Part shown: positions 59,819 to 64,000 of the stretch, one piece after another
How the letters are laid out: each line of letters begins with the position of its first letter
Numbering within the stretch: the stretch's first letter is position 1
Source of the DNA: Gemmatimonadales bacterium
GTDB taxonomy: Bacteria; Gemmatimonadota; Gemmatimonadetes; Gemmatimonadales; GWC2-71-9
Direction: 5' to 3'
NCBI GenBank assembly: GCA_019637315.1
Contig: JAHBVU010000005.1
Span: 186,001-250,000, forward strand
DNA length: 64,000 nt
Position numbers and translations under genes: made by a program
The notes under the pieces: generated by a model
What the model saw: the letters and a program-made list of their open reading frames with translations, nothing else
What the model was told of the DNA's origin: nothing
The model's database searches: none

Positions 59819-61315
59819 CTACCGGGGGTCGCGCTTGAGCGCGGCGTAGTAGGACAGCGCGAACAGATTGGGTGCCATGGCCGAAACCCAGCCGCTCAGG
59901 GCGCCATCGTGGAGTCGGAGGTCGAGCATCACGTTGTGGGGCACCCGTGACGCATCAGGGGTGGGCACCGTGGCGTCGAAGGTGCCGGTCAGCCGGCCGT
60001 TCTGCAGTCGGACCCGCTCGACCTCCGCTGCGGTACCCGCTCCGATGGACGCACGGGTGACACCGTCGGCCCCGAGTGTGACACTGAGCGGAATGCTGCC
60101 CTGCCAAGTCGTGATGGTGCCGCTCCACCGACCCGTCAGCTCCGCACCTGGCGTGAATCGGGGTGTCGCCGTCGAGTCCGCTCGGGCTGCCCGAAGCCGT
60201 TCGGCGTAGCGCGGCATCATCGCCGCCGCGACTTCGGAGGCAAGCCGGGCAGCCGTACTGCCTTCCGCGGCATTGATCAACACGACCACCACGGTCTTGG
60301 ACTCCGGATAAATCCGAAGCGAGGTGGCCACGCCGGGCATACCACCTGAATGCCCTTGGGCGAGGTAGCCATAGTCGTCCTCAAAGGTTTGCCAACCCAC
60401 GCCGTACCCAACACGCTCGGCGCGACGAGAGGTCGGGCGCAGCATTTCTTCGCGGGCCTCCGTCGTGAGAATCTGCCGCTGGCCCGGCGCCGTGATGCCA
60501 AGGTGATAGATGCCATAGCGGGCCAGGTCGCGGGCACTGGCGTACACGGCCGAGGCGCCCCGATGGTCGAAATCGTACCAGGGAATCGGATTCTGATCGG
60601 CGTCATAGCGGGTGGCGACCGAATCGCCGGTAATCGGAGCAGTGACCACTGCCATGCGGGTCAGGCCGAGGGGGGTGAACACCTCGTCGCGCAGGAAGGC
60701 GTCGTACGACCTTCCCGAGACTCGCTCGATGATTCGCTCGAGCACGCCGTAGCCGAGGTTCGAATAGGTGAACTGGGTGCCCGGAGGCGCAGCGAGAAAG
60801 CCATAGCGACGGATCGCCTCGTCCATGGTTGGGCGTGCCGGTGACCGGTCGTGGTAGAAGAACTGGTAGTGCAGCGGCAGCCCTGAAGTGTGCTCGGCCA
60901 CTCGGCGTACTGTCGCGTCGACCGTGCGTCCTTCGCGCGCTGTCAGCGGGGCGTCTTTGAGGTAATCGTTGGCGGGCGCGTCGAGGTTGACCTTGCCCTG
61001 CTGCACCAGCACCATCAGTCCTGTGCCGGTTACTGGTTTCGAGATTGATGCCAGCGAATACATCGTCGTGGGCGTTGCCGCGACCTTGCGCTCTCGATCG
61101 GCCCAGCCGAATCCTTCCTCCCAGACGATCTTGCCGTCACGAGCCGCGGCAATTGCCACCGAAGGAATCTTGCGTTCGGCCATGACTCGGCGCACCGATG
61201 CGCGGACCGAGTCGAACGGGTCCGGTCGAGGCTGGATCGGCGCGGCGGAAGCGGTCGAGGCGCTCGCAGCAACGATGGCGCCGAATCCGATCAGGCGACG
61301 AAGGGACGTGATCAT
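59819..61315 (-). CDS. Beta-lactamase-fold serine hydrolase with C-terminal lipocalin-like domain, secreted
   Basis: 498 residues from ATG 61315, with GGAG eight bases upstream. Signal peptide ends near STASAA (residue 25). Active site Ser90-ISK93, Tyr184 in FTYSNLG and HSGGMPG. After about residue 385 comes a beta-rich domain (LTGRWSGTITTWQGSIPLSVTLG), seen in several periplasmic serine hydrolases. Probably a peptidase or esterase. No close sequence likeness to the serine hydrolase at 57780 beyond the fold. A longer frame to 61429 lacks any signal peptide. Confidence 0.9.
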   Translation of the reverse strand: MITSLRRLIGFGAIVAASASTASAAPIQPRPDPFDSVRASVRRVMAERKIPSVAIAAARDGKIVWEEGFGWADRERKVAATPTTMYSLASISKPVTGTGLMVLVQQGKVNLDAPANDYLKDAPLTAREGRTVDATVRRVAEHTSGLPLHYQFFYHDRSPARPTMDEAIRRYGFLAAPPGTQFTYSNLGYGVLERIIERVSGRSYDAFLRDEVFTPLGLTRMAVVTAPITGDSVATRYDADQNPIPWYDFDHRGASAVYASARDLARYGIYHLGITAPGQRQILTTEAREEMLRPTSRRAERVGYGVGWQTFEDDYGYLAQGHSGGMPGVATSLRIYPESKTVVVVLINAAEGSTAARLASEVAAAMMPRYAERLRAARADSTATPRFTPGAELTGRWSGTITTWQGSIPLSVTLGADGVTRASIGAGTAAEVERVRLQNGRLTGTFDATVPTPDASRVPHNVMLDLRLHDGALSGWVSAMAPNLFALSYYAALKRDPR

Positions 61316-61770
61316 TGGCAGGACTCCGCGGTCAGGGCGATGGGGCGGACGATACCCTAGAGGCGGGATGCGTGACAAGTCGCAGACGAGGGCAGGTCTA
61401 TCCCGACGCCCCTGTGGCGGCTGCCTCATCGCGGGGAAGGATCAGCAGAATCCGAAGATCGATTAGTCCATGAACCACGATCGGTATCCAGATGCTGCCG
61501 GTCACGATGAAGAGTGCAGTGAAGACAAGGCGCGGAGTCGGCGCGTCTCGATCCGATCCCAGATCGGAAAGATCACGATCAGAAACAATGCGACGATGTG
61601 GTGGACGGTATCCGTCATGGCTGCCCTCACGTTACGGCCACCGCGGTGGTTCAGCAAGGCGATCGTTGCCCACTCGCGATCGGATGACGGCCAGTTATTA
61701 TCCGATGCAGTCTGTCGGCACGTGCGTTCACGTCCCGGCACCCGCCGCATCCTCTGAATCGGATCCTGAC
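61316..61770. other. Region between serine hydrolase and M55 genes (455 bp)
   Basis: Contains the CPBP pseudogene (next entry), an exact 12-bp palindrome CCACCGCGGTGG at 61638-61649 and, further downstream, ATCGGAT/ATCCGAT (61679-61685 with 61700-61706) overlapping a TATTAT that could be the -10 box of the M55 gene. No other gene recognised. Confidence 0.6.
61398..61618 (-). pseudogene. Decayed CPBP (CAAX-like) intramembrane protease
   Basis: On the minus strand ATG 61618 opens MTDTVHHIVALFLIVIFPIW, the start of a CPBP-family membrane protease, and continues to TRRLR, where it runs out of frame and stops at 61502. A second frame, from about 61530 to TAG 61398, gives RLVFTALFIVTGSIWIPIV then VHGLIDLRILLIL, the family's C-terminal helix and the conserved His...Asp motif. 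The ~100-150 central residues, including the EExxR catalytic motif, are missing. So an internal deletion with a frameshift has destroyed the gene. Confidence 0.8.
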
Positions 61771-62889
61771 ATGCGAACTCCTCTTCTGCTGCTCCTGGCC
61801 CCGCTCGTGGCATGTGCTCCATCGTCCCCGTCCTCGTCGGGGTCGTCTGGTGCTCCGTGGAACCTCGAGACCGTTCGGGCTGACACGACCGACGGCATCA
61901 GGATCCTGGTGCTGCACGACATGGAAGGCCTCTCGGGCCAGACCGATCCCGGATCGTTCCGTTTCGGGCATCCGCTCTACCCGACGGGTCAGGAGATGCT
62001 GGCTGCCGATGTCAACGCCGTTGTCGCCGGACTCTATGCGGGCGGGGCAACCGAAGTGTTCGTGGTCGACGGCCATGGCAGTGGCAACGCCGATCCGGAT
62101 CTCCGGCGCGATCTGCTCGACCCGAGAGTCCAGCAGATCATGAAGGATGCGCCGTTCGACGCGTACTTCGACCTGGTGACGCCCAAGGCATACGATGCCG
62201 TTGCCGTCGTCGGGATGCACTCCAAGACGGGCAGCCGCGGCTTTGCGGCGCATACCTTCACGTTAGGCATCGGGATCCTGATCAACGGACAGCCGATTAC
62301 CGAGACGGAGCTCGTTGCTCTGTCGTGGGGTCGGCAGGGCATTCCGGTGATCTTTGCCTCCGGCGATGACCGCCTGGCAGACGATCTCAAGACCATGCCG
62401 TGGATCGAGTACGTCACCGTCAAGACGGCCACCGCCGCCGACAGCGCCGACCCTCGCCCCGTTGAAGAGGCTCGGGCCGACCTGACCGCGCATGCCCAGA
62501 AGGCGGTCGAGAATCTCAGGGTGGGGAAGGCGCAGGCCATGCGAGTCCCCGGGAAGCTTCGTGCTGGCCTCAAGGCGGTTCCACCCGCGAGCCTCGCGAT
62601 GTTCGACGGGATTCCCGGTATCCCGTACTCCGACAGCACCTTGTTCTTCGAAGCAGACTCGCTCCGCCATGCCTACGATATCCTGGTCCAGCTGATCGGT
62701 GTCGCAACCAGCGGTTCTACCGCACCGCTGACGCGCGCACTCGCCGCCGACTCTGCCGGCGCGCGTCTGCTCCGCGACCACAACGTCAGGCGCCGACTCA
62801 CCTGGTTCGACTACGAATCGGGACGGTGGCAGCCAACGCCGCCGCCTCCCGGCATTACCGAAGTACGACGGGGCCACGGGTACCGCTGA
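61771..62889 (+). CDS. M55 D-aminopeptidase (DppA-like), lipoprotein
   Basis: 372 residues. Lipobox PLVAC at residue 15. M55 zinc ligands: Asp50 and Glu52 (LHDMEGLSG), His102 (DGHGSG), His150 (GMHSKTG), and a Glu in TETELVAL. DppA releases D-amino acids, such as D-Ala from wall-derived peptides. Here the protein is exported, unlike cytosolic DppA of Bacillus. ATG 61771; upstream in-frame codons cover non-coding sequence. No dpp transporter genes follow. Confidence 0.9.
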   Translation: MRTPLLLLLAPLVACAPSSPSSSGSSGAPWNLETVRADTTDGIRILVLHDMEGLSGQTDPGSFRFGHPLYPTGQEMLAADVNAVVAGLYAGGATEVFVVDGHGSGNADPDLRRDLLDPRVQQIMKDAPFDAYFDLVTPKAYDAVAVVGMHSKTGSRGFAAHTFTLGIGILINGQPITETELVALSWGRQGIPVIFASGDDRLADDLKTMPWIEYVTVKTATAADSADPRPVEEARADLTAHAQKAVENLRVGKAQAMRVPGKLRAGLKAVPPASLAMFDGIPGIPYSDSTLFFEADSLRHAYDILVQLIGVATSGSTAPLTRALAADSAGARLLRDHNVRRRLTWFDYESGRWQPTPPPPGITEVRRGHGYR

Positions 62890-62943
62890 ACTCGTTGCTC
62901 TGCCTGGCAAGTGACTGTCGCCATCGACCGGTCGGTCGCCGCC

Positions 62944-64000
62944 ATGGCTGACTCTCCCGATCCGATCGCGTTGCTGCGCGATCTGATCCGGATCGACTCG
63001 GTCAATCCGGATCTGGTGCCGGGAGCAGCCGGAGAGTCCGGGATGGCGGCGTGGTGCGGGGAGTGGCTGACCCGCCATGGATTCGAGGTGCACTGGCTCG
63101 AGGGCCGTCCCGGGCGCCCCTCGGTCGTTGGGATTCGACGAGGTACCGGTGGCGGTCGTTCGCTGCTGCTCAACGGTCATACCGATACGGTTTCGGTAGC
63201 CGGCTATGATGGCGATCCCTTCGATCCGGTCGAGCGCGATGGCCGGCTCTATGGCCGCGGCGCGTTCGATATGAAAAGCGGCCTGGCTGCCGCGATGGTC
63301 GCTGCGGCGCGCGCTGCCAGCTCACCGCTGGCCGGCGACGTCATGGTCGCCTGCGTGGCTGACGAAGAGTTTGGCAGCATCGGTACCGAAGAGGTCGTGG
63401 CCCGTTTCTCGGCCGATGCGGCAATCGTCGCGGAGCCAACTCAGCTTGGTGTGACAGTGGCCCATCGTGGCTTTGCCTGGTTCGAGGTCGTGCTGAGCGG
63501 TCGTGCCGCCCATGGTTCGATGCCGGAGCAGGGCATCGATACCATCGCGCACGCCACCCGAGTCCTGGCGGCCATCGAGGCGCTGCGAACGCGCCTGCAG
63601 GCGGCTCCACGTCACCCGCTCCTGGGGCACAGTGCGGTTCGGGTCTCGATGATTCGCGGCGGTGAGGATGCCGCCACGGTTGCTGCGGAATGCCGGCTGA
63701 CTCTCGAGCGGCGTATGCTTCCGGGCGAGACGGTCGGGAGCGTCGAGGTGGAGCTGAGACGAGTGCTCGGCGAGCTCGCGGCTCAGGATGCCGAACTCCG
63801 CTGGACGCTGACACGGCTGGTGGGGCGGGATGCCTTCGAGGCGGATCCGGAGTGGCCCCTCGTGGCGACGGTGATGCGCCAGGCGCGGCGCGTGCTTGGT
63901 ACGGACCCGGTCGTGCGCGGTGATCCGTACTGGACCGACGCAGGTCTCACCCACGGTGCCGGAATGCAGAGCCTGCTCGTCGGTGTCATCGGGGGCGGCG
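62944..64000 (+). CDS. M20 family peptidase (ArgE/DapE/CPG2-like), cut by the window end
   Basis: At least 352 residues, no stop before the end. M20 site: LLNGHTDTVSV (His/Asp), YGRGAFDMKSG, CVADEEFGSIGTEE (Glu pair), AEPTQ, then the dimer domain with GRAAHGSMPEQGID. No signal peptide, so cytoplasmic, unlike the other three M20 enzymes in the window. It removes an acyl or amino-acid group from a small peptide. ATG 62944 preferred; GTG 62911 is also in frame. Confidence 0.9.
   Translation, partial: MADSPDPIALLRDLIRIDSVNPDLVPGAAGESGMAAWCGEWLTRHGFEVHWLEGRPGRPSVVGIRRGTGGGRSLLLNGHTDTVSVAGYDGDPFDPVERDGRLYGRGAFDMKSGLAAAMVAAARAASSPLAGDVMVACVADEEFGSIGTEEVVARFSADAAIVAEPTQLGVTVAHRGFAWFEVVLSGRAAHGSMPEQGIDTIAHATRVLAAIEALRTRLQAAPRHPLLGHSAVRVSMIRGGEDAATVAAECRLTLERRMLPGETVGSVEVELRRVLGELAAQDAELRWTLTRLVGRDAFEADPEWPLVATVMRQARRVLGTDPVVRGDPYWTDAGLTHGAGMQSLLVGVIGGG

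Noticed and set aside
1-64000. CRISPR array, tRNA, rRNA or insertion sequence
   Set aside because: No regularly spaced repeats, cloverleaf-like segments, transposase reading frames or terminal repeats were found.

Overview
This is one contiguous stretch of a high-GC, free-living bacterial chromosome. The gene content suggests Gemmatimonadota or a close relative: two very large FtsX/MacB-type permeases of the ADOP kind behind a PadR regulator, many secreted peptidases, amidohydrolases and beta-lactamase-like serine hydrolases, lipoproteins with Ig-like repeats, a plant-type enoyl-ACP reductase and a caa3-type cytochrome oxidase. That placement is inference from gene content; there is no rRNA or other marker in the window. 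I saw no tRNA, rRNA, CRISPR array, insertion sequence or phage genes.

Layout. 0-12 kb: a beta-ketoadipyl-type thiolase, a pair of secreted amidohydrolases (one with intact metal ligands, one with all of them lost), an S58 peptidase, a Uma2 endonuclease, a MarR regulator divergent from two redoxin genes, a PaaR-like TetR regulator in front of paaZ (phenylacetate ring cleavage), and a PQQ sugar dehydrogenase. 12-18 kb: a VapBC-type toxin-antitoxin pair with an apparently leaderless promoter, then a PadR-controlled pair of ADOP permeases. 18-26 kb: two tandem secreted M20 peptidases running into an unknown gene and an orphan soluble TraG/VirD4-like ATPase, then a DUF4349 lipoprotein convergent with a greA - groES-like - DUF983 operon. 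27-33 kb: coxBACD, an M20 peptidase coupled to coxD, and a GDPD. 33-39 kb: a six-gene minus-strand operon (ybbA, ybbP, fabI, DUF423, ykgJ-like, dinB-like), divergent from a tesA-like esterase as in the E. coli tesA/ybbA/ybbP locus. 40-46 kb: an Ig-repeat lipoprotein behind a hybrid histidine kinase, then an AI-2E family exporter and an EamA transporter. 46-56 kb: an OmpA protein divergent from an alpha-2-macroglobulin/PBP1C pair. 56-64 kb: an M14 carboxypeptidase, two serine hydrolases, Dps, a decayed CPBP protease, an M55 D-aminopeptidase and an M20 peptidase cut by the window end.

How it fits together. The dominant theme is extracytoplasmic peptide and amide turnover: at least eleven secreted or periplasmic hydrolases, several of families that act on D-amino acid or cell-wall peptides, beside cell-envelope defence (A2M with PBP1C) and aerobic respiration. 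Phenylacetate catabolism is represented only by its regulator, paaZ and a thiolase; the rest of the pathway must lie elsewhere.

Most notable observations: a non-palindromic octamer (CGTTAGGC) far more frequent than expected and forcing the rare TTA leucine codon; two clear leaderless promoters; a PaaR-type operator upstream of the TetR gene; a two-copy inverted operator for the Cys-rich MarR protein; an orphan TraG-like ATPase with an unknown partner; a catalytic/degenerate amidohydrolase pair; and a CPBP protease pseudogene.
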